Origin: Isochrysis galbana
Taxonomy: Eukaryota; Haptophyta; Isochrysidales; Isochrysidaceae
DNA length: 64,000 nucleotides
Direction of reading: 5' to 3'
Assembly: GCA_018136815.1 (NCBI GenBank)
Contig: CM030931.1
Span: 629,511-693,510 of the forward strand
In this document: positions 51,351 through 62,203 of the stretch, piece after piece
Position numbering within the stretch: the first letter of the stretch is position 1
How the letters are laid out: each line of letters opens with the position of its first letter
Translations under genes and position numbers: made by a program
Notes under the pieces: model-generated
Told to the model about the DNA's origin: nothing
Database searches by the model: none
What the model saw: only the letters and a program-made list of their open reading frames with translations

Positions 51351-52224
51351 GTTGCCACACATATTTGCTGCTCGAAGACCTGATGCCTGATGCAAGACTG
51401 GGAGTCTAAAGTGTTGCCTTGGTTGGGAGTTGGAGATGGTTGTCGATGAGCTTGACTGTTGACTGACGAGGACTGAGGACGTGTAGTTTGTTTATAGTAA
51501 TACTACTGTTGCAATACATTTTAATCTTATTAGTGACTACCTCATATCAGGCTGAAGTCGCGTTCCGTCAAAAGAGGACCACAATCTGTTTTCTTTTTAG
51601 TTATGAACAATAGTGGTAGAAAACAAAGCTAATCGCCGTATACGAGATGTGCATAGAAACTTTTTTTAACATAAAGTCGCCGTATACGAGATGTTTCGTT
51701 TACGCAGCACATGTGATTACTTGCAATCATTGAGCACGCCGTGCGTATGCGCATCGACTTCCCCCTCGCGAGGGCGCCGTGCGTGCGCATAGAAACTTTT
51801 TTCCCTAAGGCCCACATTAACGTAAAGTAGCCATATACGAGACGTTTCGTTTGCGCAGCACGTGTGATTGCTTGCAATCATTGTGCACGCCGTGCGTATG
51901 CACATCGGCTCCCCCCCCGCGGGGCGCCGTGCGTGCGCATAGCAACTTCCAGGAAGGTGCACGCCGTGCGTTCACTCTTTCCGCGGGGGGACTCTGGACG
52001 CAGAGGCGTTCGGGAACCGCGGGGGCACCCCTGGGGCCGGGGAAAATATTACCGTATATTGCGAAAACACTAACGTAAACAATCGATAGGTCTTGGGGTC
52101 TCTCCCCCGGGTCCCCTCCTCCCCCTCTCATCGACCTACCAGAGAGAGACGGCTCCTACTGCCTGCCTCCCTCCTCCCTCCTCGCTCACCCTCCAGCTCT
52201 CTCCTCGCCCTCGTCTTCCTCACG

Positions 52225-52758
52225 ATGGTGACGACTCGGCGCGCATCGGTACGGTCCTCCGTCCTCTCCTCTCGTGCTCCTGCTCGCTGGTTTCGTTCGA
52301 CTCGCTCGACACAGCCACCTGTCGACTGGACGCCGAGCGCAAGCGCTGCTCGCACGACTCGTTCCTCTTCCTGCTCCAAGGGCGCGGCGGAGGAGGCGGA
52401 TCCTGTTCGCGTTCCTGATGCCGAGGAGGAGGCCCTTTCCCCGACCGATGAGGCCACCACCACCACCACCGACGAGGACTCCGGGCCTGTGGAGGCGGCG
52501 AGGGCGGCGGTGGAGACGGAGGAGGCGGCGAAGGTGGGGGAGGCGAGGGCGGCGGCGGTGAGGGCTGTGGCGGCGAGGGCGGCGGCGGCGAGGGCGGAGG
52601 TGGAGATGGAGGTGGCGGAGAGGGAGGAGGCGGCGAGGGCGGCGGCGGCGAGGGCGGCGGAGGAGATGGAGGAGGCGGTGAGGGTGGCGGCGGCGAAGGG
52701 GGAGGAGGAGACGGCGGCGGCGGCGAGGGAGGAGGAGGAGAGGGCGGTGGCGCGCTGA
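52225..52758 (+). CDS. Low-complexity ORF in the foldback core
   Basis: 177 codons from an ATG right after the inner arm. The protein starts MVTTRRASVRSSVLSS and becomes an Ala/Glu/Arg-rich helix (ARAAAARAEVEMEVAE). The opposite strand and other frames are also open because the DNA consists of GGCGGMGGAGGM words, so real translation is doubtful. Confidence 0.2.
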   Translation: MVTTRRASVRSSVLSSRAPARWFRSTRSTQPPVDWTPSASAARTTRSSSCSKGAAEEADPVRVPDAEEEALSPTDEATTTTTDEDSGPVEAARAAVETEEAAKVGEARAAAVRAVAARAAAARAEVEMEVAEREEAARAAAARAAEEMEEAVRVAAAKGEEETAAAAREEEERAVAR

Positions 52759-52810
52759 ATCCCAAAGCGAGTTGCCAGCGCACGTGCCCGCTCCGCCCTC
52801 CCCGCCGCCG

Positions 52811-53035
52811 TCATCCCCTCCACTGCCTTCTCCGCCTCCGCCCTCTCCGCCGCCGTCATCCCCTCCGTTGCCTTCTCCGCCTCCGCCCTCTCCGCCGCCG
52901 TCATCCCCTCCGTTGCCTTCTCCGCCTCCGCCCTCTCCGCCGCCGTCATCCCCTCCGTTGCCTTCTCCACCTCCGCCCGCTCCGCCGCCGTCATCGCCTC
53001 CATTGCCTTTTCCGCCTCCGCCCTCTCCGCCCCTA
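52811..53035. repeat. Five 45-bp tandem repeats in the foldback core
   Basis: Units start TCATCCCCTCCGTTGCC (first with CACTGCC). On the minus strand each encodes the 15-residue repeat EGMTAAERAEAEKAT, on the plus strand PSPPPPSPPPSS-type repeats. The minus frame (52128-53003) runs through all units, so a repeat protein is possible, though both strands stay open. Confidence 0.8.
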
Positions 53036-54049
53036 CACCTTCTCCGCCTCCGCCGCGAGCGTCACGCGCGCGGGCACGCGCCGGAGCGCGCGTGTCGGCG
53101 TCGTGCGCGCTTCGTCCGCTCGGTGTGAACTGGTGTTTTGTGTCCGCTTAGCGTTTTCGCACTCAAATTCTAATCCGAGCGATTGTCGCTAATTGACCGG
53201 GTCTTCGTCGCGAGATCGCGATCAAATCGTTTTCAGACGGATCAAATCGTTTTCAGAGAGAGAGGACGGAGGACCGTACGGATGCGCGCCGAGTCGCCAC
53301 CATCGTGAGGAAGACGAGGCAATTACAAGGCCCACTATTATTATTGCAAGGTTATTTGTCTTCTTTTTGGTATATTGTTACAATTAGTTCTCATGTTATT
53401 GAGGTGATTTGTTTTCTTTTTGATCTATTAGTACAATTACAACCAGTCAACTCCAGTTTTCGACAACCAGTCAACTCCAGCTTGGCACACGTCCAGCTTG
53501 CTTGCGAGACGAGGCCGAGGAGAGAGCTGGAGGGTGAGCGAGGAGGGAAGTAGGAGCCTTCTCACTCTGGTAGGCCGATGAGAGGGGGGAACAATCAACC
53601 GGTCCCATGGGGGGTTCCGCCCGTCCTCCGCGAAAAGAGTGAACGCACGGCGTGCACCTTCCTGGAAGTTGCTATGCGCACGCACGGCGCCTCCGCGGGG
53701 GGGGGGGCGCCGGTGCACATCGCGCCGTGCCCACGCACGGCGTGCACATGTGATTGCAAGTCATCACAGGCGCTGTGTAACGAAACATCTCTTATATGGC
53801 CAGTTTACGTAGTTGTGGGCCGCAGGGGCTACATATATGGAACGGGTTGACATGCGCACGCACGGCGTATCCGCGGGGGGACCGATGCACATCGCGCCGT
53901 GCCCACGCACGGCGTGTACATTGTGATTGCAAGTCATCATAGGTACTGCAATGAAACATCTCTTATATGGCCAGTTTACGTAGTTGTGGGCCGCAGGGGT
54001 GCACATCGCGCCGTGCCCATGCACGGCGTGCACCGATGTGATTAGCGAA

Positions 54050-55095
54050 GAAGCTTTGACGGCGTCTCTCTCTTATAATTTTAACAAGATCTAATGTTAA
54101 ACAACTACAATACAACTGTGGACATTTGATCGCTCAATTCTACTGATGTCCCACTATTGACGGAACGACACCTTGATATCACGTCCTGATATCAGTCTAA
54201 GGTCTCCCAAACCTGATTGATATAACCTTTGACCTGACGGCCCATCCGGGCCCTTCGTTCGGGGCCATGCTTTAGCGCGTTTGAATGCCGCCTAGGGTGG
54301 ATTGATTGTTGATTGGGACGAGGCACCGGCGCGCGACGGGCGCGATTGGCGGCGCGGGCGCGGCGGCGGCGGATTTCCTGTGCGATATTCGACAAGGTGC
54401 GCAAGAGGGCGGTGAGGCCGACTATGACCACATTTTACGCACGGTCTTCGATGGTCAAATAAGGGGCTTGAAATTCGACATTCGGCATTTTGCTGCATTA
54501 TCAAAAATTCGAAAATTTCGCCGGAGGATCCCCATTTTTTTTGCTGATCCATCCTACCGGAATCCATAGGGAGCTTATTCAGCCCTTCATTCTATCCGGT
54601 CAGCATATCCAAAAATCTCGTGATGAATTCTCACTCTTGACTTGGTCATTTTTCACCCATAGAAGTCATTAAAATAGCTGTTTGACCGCCCTAGATAATA
54701 GATATGAACGAAGTTGCAAATTGCAAATTGCTTTGCGCACCTCTTTCCTCCTTCCTCTTTCCTAGCTCGTTTGTCGTTTGTCGTTGGAGCAAACAAAGCA
54801 ATAGAGCAACCCATACGCCATACGACGCTACGACTGCACAGTCCTCGAGAAATTAATGTGAATTCGTGGGTTTCAATGGAGCTCCACTGTCCATCGGCGA
54901 AGAGGCCTCGGGCCCCCACATCTGAGGTATTCCTAACTCCTAATGCTACTGCCACAACTAGAAAACTCTGACGCCCTCTCGACGCGCCAACAAGACTTCT
55001 CCCCATTCTTTTTCTTTTCTTTTTTCTTCTTCTCTTCCCCGCTTCCCCCCTTCCCCTTTCGGCGCTCGCGTCGCCAGCGGCGGCGGCGCCGCGCA
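54050..55095. other. Intergenic stretch with repeat fragments
   Basis: The TGGACATTTGATCGCTCAATT repeat (54119; compare 20486), a cluster of GATATCA words (54173-54215) and a family-A end CTGTTTGACCGCCCTA (54673-54688) are present. The stretch 54300-54660 shows no recognised gene. Confidence 0.5.
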
Positions 55096-55108
55096 CGCCC
55101 CACGCGCG

Positions 55109-55316
<208 letters not shown>

Positions 55317-55418
55317 CACCCTAGGCCGAAAGGGATCACTCTGAACCCAAAGGTCCACACACGGCGCCGTCTTCGAGAGCAGCCACACAGCAGAGGCTCT
55401 CTCTCTCTGTCTCTCTTG

Positions 55419-58400
55419 ATGTCGTCATACGGCGGACGCGGCTGGCGCCGCGACGGCGGAGGCTACGGCGACGGCTCGCGCCGGGCAGGGGGCGCGTACG
55501 GCGATCCGTGGGCTGGTGGCGGCTATGGTGATGGCTCACGCCAGGTGGGGGGTACATACGGCGATCCATGGGAGGAGGGCAGCTCAGGTCACGGCCGCGG
55601 CGGTAGGGGCGGCCACGGGGGCTTCGGCAGGGGAGGGGGCGGGGGAGGGAAGGGGAGGGGCGGCGGCAAGGGCGGCAAGCCGTTCTGGCGCCAATTTGTG
55701 GACGCATCTGACGACCCGGAAGTGATCGAGTGGTGCCGCTCGACGATTGACGCCTTCCTTGCCTCGGGCGCCCCAAGTGCGCCCATGAGGGAACGGCTGC
55801 CCAACTCGCACCGCAATACGCTTAGGGCGATGGCGCCACGGATGGGTTGCGCGTGGCGGCGGGCGGGGAAGGGTGAGTACGAGCTAGTGCGCGCGGCGCC
55901 CGTCGAAGATCTCTCCACTCTGCGGCGGCAGCTTGTCCAGACCATCTTCCGCCTGTGCGAGGCATCAGGCGGCAAGTGCCCCGCGTCGCACGCATGGCGT
56001 GAGCTCTCGCCGCAGCTGCAGGCGCAGGTGCAGGCCGTGCTGCAGCTTAAGAATCTCAAGGCTCTGCCCAACGCGTGCCCTGCCGAATGCTCGAGCGCGG
56101 GGCTGCGGCTCAACTCGCGTGGCAACACATTCCTACTCGATGGTGTTGACGATGATGATGACGCATGGTTCGTGCGTTTCGACTCCCACACCCTCTCGGA
56201 GGTGCGGCGCGCGCTCGAGGACGCTATCGGCAGGCTTCCACGCCAGCACCGGCTGACGGACGGCGGGGGCTGGTCCTCGGGCGGGCTACGCTTCCTGTCG
56301 ACCACACCGCCGCCCGCCGATGCAGGGCCTCGCGCTACCCTGCAAGCCGAGATGCAGGGCGCCGGATATCGTCGGATGCTACCACTCCGTGCACGGCTGC
56401 CGGCCTTCAACATGGGCGCCGAAGTGTGCGCTGCCGTGCGGGCCTCGCAGGTCAGCATTGTGCTCGGCGCGACGGGCTGCGGCAAGACAACGCAGATCCC
56501 GCAGCTCATTCTTGAGGCCGAGGTGGAGGCCGGACGGCCCTGCCGCATCCTCGCATCGCAGCCCCGCCGCCTTTCCGCATCCTCTGTTGCCGAACGTGTG
56601 GCCGTCGAGCGCGGCTCGCGCCTGGGATCCGTCGTCGGCTACAAGGTTCGCTTTGAGGAGGAGGCGTCGGAGGAGACGCTCCTACTCTTCTGTACCGTCG
56701 GCATTTTGCTCAAGGCGATGCAATCCAATCCCACGCTTGACGGTGCCACACACATCATCGTGGACGAGGTGCGCCCCCGCCGAGCGTGCTCGCATGTGGC
56801 ATGGCACCGCAACCACTGCTGAGCGCGTTGGGCGGCCGAATACCGTCCCGCCGGAGCGCCACCCGCGCGCCCGGATGCCGACTTCGCTTCGCCCGCGTCC
56901 CCATTAAGGTGCATGAGCGCGACCTCCACACGGATTTCTTGCTCTCGCTATTGCGAGTGGCGGCGCGCGAGCGGCCCGACCTGCGCATCATTCTCATGTC
57001 GGCCACGGTAGACCCGACCGCCTTCCGCGAGTACTTCCCTGGAGCGCAAGAGGTGACAATTCCGGGCCGTACCAACTATCCCATCGAGGAGCTCTTCTTG
57101 GAGGATGTGCTCCCACTCTTGCCGCCAGCGTCACCCAATGACCGTAAGCAGCGTGCACCCTCAGCTTTCGCTGACGGGCCGCTGCCGGGTGTGCCGCTTG
57201 ATCCTGCCGGCGTCGCGGCCGCACTCCCGCACACGACGCCGGCCATCGCCGCGCAACTGGCCGCGGCGCACAGCGCAATGGCCGACGACGTGGACTTGGA
57301 CCTCGTGGTGCGCACGGTGTTGCACATCCATTTCCAGCGCGAGGAGGGGGCCGTCCTTGTATTCGTGCCCGGCTGGGCCGAGATTGCCGAGATTGTGAAG
57401 CGGCTCACCTCGTCGACTGCCGCACGCGACCTCCTCGTGCTACCCCTGCACTCGCGCATGCCGACGGCCGAGCAGCGCGAGATCTTCGACTCGCCTCGGG
57501 ACGGCGCGCGCAAGGTTGTCGTTGCGACCATCCTAGCGGAGACATCCATCACTATCGAGGACGTTGTCTATGTGGTCGATACAGGGCGCACCAAGTCCAC
57601 TTCCGTTTCCGCCTCATCGCTTGTGCCGACGCTCCGCACCGTGTGGTACGCACGCGCCAACGGCATGCAGCGCCGCGGCCGCGCGGGGCGCTGCCGGCCG
57701 GGCGTGTGGTACCGCCTCTACTCCTCGCTTCAGTGGGGGGCGCTCGACGAGCACGCCACCCCCGAGATGCTACGCGCGCCCCTCGAGGAGCTGTGCCTCG
57801 AGGTCGGCGCCCTGCGGTTGGGTCCGCCCGAGGAGTTCCTGGCGACAGCCATCTCGCCGCCTGATCCGGCGGCAGTGCGGCGCGCCCTGTCGCTTCTCCG
57901 CCGCCTAGGCGCGATGGCGGACGCGCGTGGCACTGCGCTCACCGCGCTCGGTGAGAGGCTTGCTGCGCTCCGGGTCCACCCGACCTTGGGCAAGATGCTG
58001 CTCTTGGCCGGTTTATTTGGCTGCTACGGTCCCGTCCTCACCATAGCCGCGGCGTTGGGATACCGATCACCTTTCCTCTGCCCTTTGGGCAAGGAGCGCG
58101 AGGCGGACCTGTGCAAGCGCGAGCTAGCGGCGGGCTCCGAGTCCGACCACGTCGCGCTCGCCAACGCCTACGAGGGGTGGCTACGCCACGGGCGCGCGCG
58201 TTTTGCGTCGACACACTTCCTCTCCCACCAGACCCTGAGCTACGTCCACCAATTACGCGGCGAGCTCGCGGACGCTGCGCGCGATGCCTTTAGCGGCTCT
58301 ATTCCGGACGAGTGCTCCACGCCGAGGCAACTAGATGACATCGTGCGCGCTTGCCTCGTGGCGGGCCTGCTGCCTAATGTCGCTTGGCTCCGGCGGTGGG

Positions 58401-58846
58401 GCAAGGGCGAGACCATGGAGGGTCTGCAGGTCACAGCGCATCCCGGGTCGGTCAATTCCCGCGCCTCCGGGTCCCTCGTGGTCTTTTATGACATCCAAGA
58501 GACGAGCGCTCGCTATCTATACGACACGTCGCGCGTGCAGATGGCACCTGTGCTGCTCTTCGCGCACGAGCTCCCAGTGGTCCACCGTGCCCCGCAGCGC
58601 GTGACTGTGCTCCTCGGTGGCCGCTGGCGCATCGCCATCGCCGCCGATGCCGCCGATGAGCTCCTCCGCGTGCGCGAACTGCTTGCGGAGTTCATTCAGC
58701 TCTCGGTCGGAAGGCAACGCACGCCCGCCCACGCTGCCGCCACGAACGCCATCAATCGACTGTTCTCCGACCACGCACCTGTCATTGTGGATGAGGACGA
58801 TGAAGAGAGCGTCGCCGAGCAAGAGGAGGGGCGGTGGCGTCGTTGA
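55419..58846 (+). CDS. DEVH-box (DEAH family) RNA helicase with RGG-like and R3H-like N-terminus (two exons)
   Basis: Exons 55419-56768 and 56909-58846, a 140-bp phase-0 intron (GTGCGC...AAG) placed exactly inside the DEVH motif, giving 1095 residues. The ATG at 55419 follows a CT run. Residues 1-90 are Gly/Arg/Tyr-rich (GGRGGHGGFGRGGGG), RNA-binding in style. An R3H-like segment lies near 95-155 (LPNSHRNTLRAMAPRMG). Helicase motifs: I GATGCGKTTQ (about 350), Ia SQPRRLSASSVAERVA, II DEVH (about 448), III SAT, IV LVFVPGWAEI, V ATILAETSITIEDV, VI QRRGRAGR (about 703). The HA2 and OB-fold regions (FLATAISPPD, RYLYDTSRV, HELPVVH) follow. It matches the DHX36/DHX57/plant NIH-like group, which unwinds RNA or G-quadruplexes using NTP. 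Confidence 0.93.
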
Positions 58847-60149
58847 TGTTGGGGAGAAAGATAGTGTTCATGGAGGACGGCCACGTGCAAGCTGGGCGCG
58901 TGTGAGACTTCGGGGCATTCGGCCGGTGCATCCACCGTCCTGGCGCCCGGCGTAAGGTGCTGTCCGCTCCTTGTGTGTGCCTCCGCTTTCTCTGGCCCAT
59001 TGACGGCGCCAGACCCGTTTGCACCCATGCAGAGTGATGGTGCGCGCAGGGAGCGCATGCAGGTAGCGCGATGCTTCGATGACAGTGACCCAAGAGCGCA
59101 ACGGAAGGGGCGGAGGCGGACGAGCGAGGGACGCAGACTGAAGACTCGATTGCGATGGGAAAAGTCAGCTGTAGTAGTCATAGTGCTGTAATAAGAAAAT
59201 TTTGCAACTGGGATATGGACCCTTGCACTGAGCTGGTGGCCGATGCTGCACGCAGACGCAGGTGAAGGCGCGGGTGAAGATATTCCCGCGGGCCCTGTAG
59301 AGACCGTTGGGATAGGCAGATAAAAAACTTTACGCAGCATTTCCACCCCCCTCGTGAGGCGCTGGAGTTTCTCTGCTGCTTACATAGGAGGGTGACACCC
59401 GGTGACACCCGGAAATGATATTTCAGGGGTTGCAGGTGTCGTCCCGCGTGAGCGAATCTTGTTATCGGGTCAGTTGATGAGCCTCTGTGCCGCAATGAGT
59501 GTCATGGAGTTGGAACGGTTTCCAGGAAGGGCCAAAAGAGTTCCGAAGCGGCTCGAAGCCGGGGGAAGCCCCTTCCCAGGCGTTTCCCCCCGGCGGCTCG
59601 CTACTGGCTACTGGTGTTTCGTCCCGTCGGTCGGGTTTTCTCTTTGGCGCCCCCCCCCCCCCCCCCGCTCCCTCCCCCTCTCTGTCTCTCTTCTCCCTCC
59701 TATGCGAATCCGATGGGGATTTCCTTCTTTTATCATGTATTTAGCAATGTTTTTAAGAGACAAAAAACTGAATTCTGGCGTCCTTCATTCAGCAAAGGAT
59801 GCAATCGCGATTCTTCTGCAATCGCGATTCTTCGTCGTCCGACAACCCTTCCGTGGCAAAGGAGCATGATGGCTCGCCGACCTGCCGGTGTCGGCAGGTG
59901 AAGGCCGTACGCCAACCGCCGCCCCGGCTTTCCACGAGCTCGTGCCACCACCACGTTGGCACCTTGCTGTGCACCTGCCCTCCTTGCCTTTGGCAGTTGC
60001 CAGCCACACCTGCCACTCTACTCAGATGGACATGCATGGCTTCAGTGCTTGGCATGCAAGCCAGCAGCCATATTTCTCGCCATATGGGATTGGCATACCG
60101 GTATTCACGGCGGGGCCGGCGCTTGGTAGCTATGGTGGTTGCATTCCTG
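58847..60149. other. Intergenic stretch without a recognised gene
   Basis: Has CCGGTGACACCC direct repeats near 59394-59410, a C17-type run (59653), and a 17-bp tandem duplication GCAATCGCGATTCTTCT (59800-59833). Around 59888-60160 a frame encodes a His/Pro/Gly-rich peptide (YFSPYGIGIPVF); I cannot assign it. Confidence 0.4.
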
Positions 60150-60565
60150 TAGCTGGGGGACCATGGCGCGCGCTTGCGGCCCCTCTTCAGGTCCCCAGGA
60201 GGCCGGCAGGGGCCTGGGAGCGCAGCTCAGGGGGCAGGTGAAGCTGGGGCATGGCCCTGGCCCCTCCCGCCTCTCTCTCGCTGGCTCTCGAGCCTTTGCC
60301 AGTCGACAGGAGCTGGCTGGGGGGTCCTGATCAGGGGGGCCCAGGGGGAGGAGGGGCTGGTCAGAGGGATGGGCAGGCCACGACGGGCCAGGGAGGGCGA
60401 GCCAGGCGGGCCTGTGGGGAGAGGAATGGGTCAGCAGGGCTGTGTGCTCCTGGCAAGCCATCAGGCGTGCCAGGAGAGTGGGTGGTTCCTCCCCCATGGC
60501 AGGGGAGGAGTGGAGAGAGAGGGGGGCTCGTGCCCCCCCATGGGCGAACTAAGTATAAACTTAGT
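60150..60565 (-). repeat. Family E GC-rich repeat, inverted copy
   Basis: An inverted counterpart of 17731-18150, ending in CCCCCCCATGGGCGAACTAA followed by GTATAAACTTAGTT. The perfect AACTAAG/CTTAGTT hairpin is kept. The two copies are similar enough to suggest recent amplification. Confidence 0.75.
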
Positions 60566-61270
60566 TGCCGCCAGAGGGCAGCTGGAGGCCTGCCGCAGGC
60601 GCGCCATCGTGCGTGCCGCAGGAGAGGGGAGAGAGAGCGCGGAGAAGGGGGTGGGCGTGAGCGAGAGCTCGCGCCCACCGAAAAATCGGTAAGTCTCGCG
60701 CCTGTTTACTGGGATAAGTCGAGACAGAGGCCGCCGCCAGCTCGGGTAGGCATAGGAGGAAGGGGGGAACGGATCACCGGGGGGGAGGGGGGAGGGCACC
60801 GGACCATATCTAAGCCCTTCACCCCAATTCCCCTAGTAGTGCACGGGGGGAGCCGCCCGATGCGCGCAGGGGGAAAAGGGCAGGGGGAGTGGGGGTGTAG
60901 AAAGTATGATACGTGCTACGTGTACGTGTAGTAGGTAGTGGTTCCATTTGCCGCAAGTGCGATAAGAGTATTGAAAGGTTTTCTTTCTCCCGAGGTTTCT
61001 TAGTCATCCCCCACCCCGCTTCCTTACCATGCATGACAAGCGGTAGATAAGCGGCCACCACATCACAACACCCCATTTCCATTGATCTCCGCACATCTTC
61101 CCGTCGATGTGGCATATGCAAATGATATTATGCACGATGGTAGAGCTTGGATGATCGATGTCGCGTCGACTGCAACCAATGGGCAGGCCTATGCCGGTGT
61201 GCTGTGCCCTCGCAGCTCGTCGCCATCCTTGAGCTCACTTCGTCCCCATGCCGTAATTAGCTTGCAACAC
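60566..61270. other. Downstream flank of psbU
   Basis: G-rich runs (60770-60900) and no supported gene. The psbU transcript would end somewhere in the right part of this stretch. Confidence 0.4.
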
Positions 61271-62203
61271 TCATTGACGTCGCTCGCGCTGGAGCCGCAC
61301 AATCTCCTCATCCCGAAACGTGTCGCCCCGCTTTGTGTCACCCCCCTTGCCGCGAAAGTAGAACACCGCGTTCTTGTACTGCATGAGATCTGGGTCGCGC
61401 GGACGGACAATGAGGATGCTGTCGTACACCTACACAAACGCTAGATGCCGTCAACTCAGTCCGCGCACGCCTCGGTGATTCTCAAGGCCGCGCCTACTCC
61501 TACGGAGAGTTTATGCGCCCGCGTGTCTTTGTACAAACCTTAAGCTGTTCTCGCTCCGTGTCGCTATCGAGCGCCGCGTACACGGCCTTCTTGGACTCGA
61601 AGGGAGCCTTGCTCATCAACTTGCTTCCTACGCGGCGCAATACGGATGGAAGGACATCACCGTCACCACAAACGGTGCCGGACTGGTCGGCATGTGTTGC
61701 GCCAGTGTGAGCACCGAAGCACCTCGGCCCACCGCTCAGTGCGTGCTGCACCAGAGCATGCTGCGCCTTGGTGCGAGTCCGTTAGCCGCGCGCGTCGAGT
61801 GCTAGTGGCGCGGACCGATGGTCGGATAGAGGCCAGGGAAGACTGTGAAGTCAACCGCCACCACGTTGTTGACGTCGAGCCTATCTGGCGTGTCGGCCGA
61901 TGGTTTTGCAAGCGCAGTCTGTGCGCTCTCGCCTACCACCTCGCTCGCCGAGGCACAGGGCACGCGCTCGTAGTTGGGCCCATAGCAGATGGACTCCTCG
62001 GGCCCTTTCTTGTCAGCCATCATACCCTTTCTTGCAGCAAGGGCTGGGCAGGGCGCGAGGAGCGCGGCGGCGGTGGCGGCGGCGGAGCGATGGAACAGAT
62101 CGCGCCGGCCCCACCCCTCCAACCGCAACCCCTCCGCGCGCGCCGCCGCAGCGAGCACCACGCACAAGCTGAGGAGTGGAGAGCCCCCGCGCATAGCCGC
62201 CAT
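61271..62203 (-). CDS. psbU: Photosystem II 12 kDa extrinsic protein PsbU, plastid-targeted precursor (three exons)
   Basis: Exons (minus): 62203-61816, 61627-61539 and 61429-61271. The introns are 188 bp (GTCCGC...TAG) and 109 bp (GTTTGT...TAG), phases 1 and 0, giving 211 residues. PsbU caps the oxygen-evolving complex on the lumen side of PSII in cyanobacteria, red algae and red-derived plastids. The mature part has RLDVNNVVAVDFTVFPGLYP, then TIGSKLMSKAPFESKKAVYA across intron 1 and TEREQLK joined to VYDSILIVRP across intron 2, matching the PsbU helix-hairpin-helix region (L-N-N-x6-F-x-x-x-P-G-x-Y-P-T). The precursor begins with an ER-type signal (LLSLCVVLAAAARAEG), a short Arg-containing transit region, then RRDLFHRSAAATAAALLAPC and PALAA, a Tat-like thylakoid signal. 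Such tripartite import points to a secondary red plastid. Confidence 0.85.

Larger units (their letters stand above)
51633..54045. mobile_element. Foldback element with long repeat-built inverted arms, about 2.4 kb
   Basis: The left arm (51633 to about 52220) and right arm (about 53480 to 54045) are inverted copies. Each arm contains two units, spaced 151 bp on the left (51681, 51832) and about 171 bp on the right (53783, 53954). A unit carries ATATACGAGATGTTTCGTT or ATATAAGAGATGTTTCGTT, TGATTGCTTGCAATCA-like and GCACGCCGTGCGT palindromes. The inner arm part (TCATCGACCTACCAGAG, CACCCTCCAGCTCTCTCC) is also mirrored at 53500-53585. The core holds low-complexity coding-like DNA and a 45-bp tandem repeat. 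Termini and target duplication could not be fixed. Confidence 0.7.

Noticed and set aside
52128-53003. A 291-codon minus-strand repeat protein with EGMTAAERAEAEKAT units
   Set aside because: The plus strand is equally open and made of GC-rich 3-bp words; I keep it as a repeat and only mention the possible protein.
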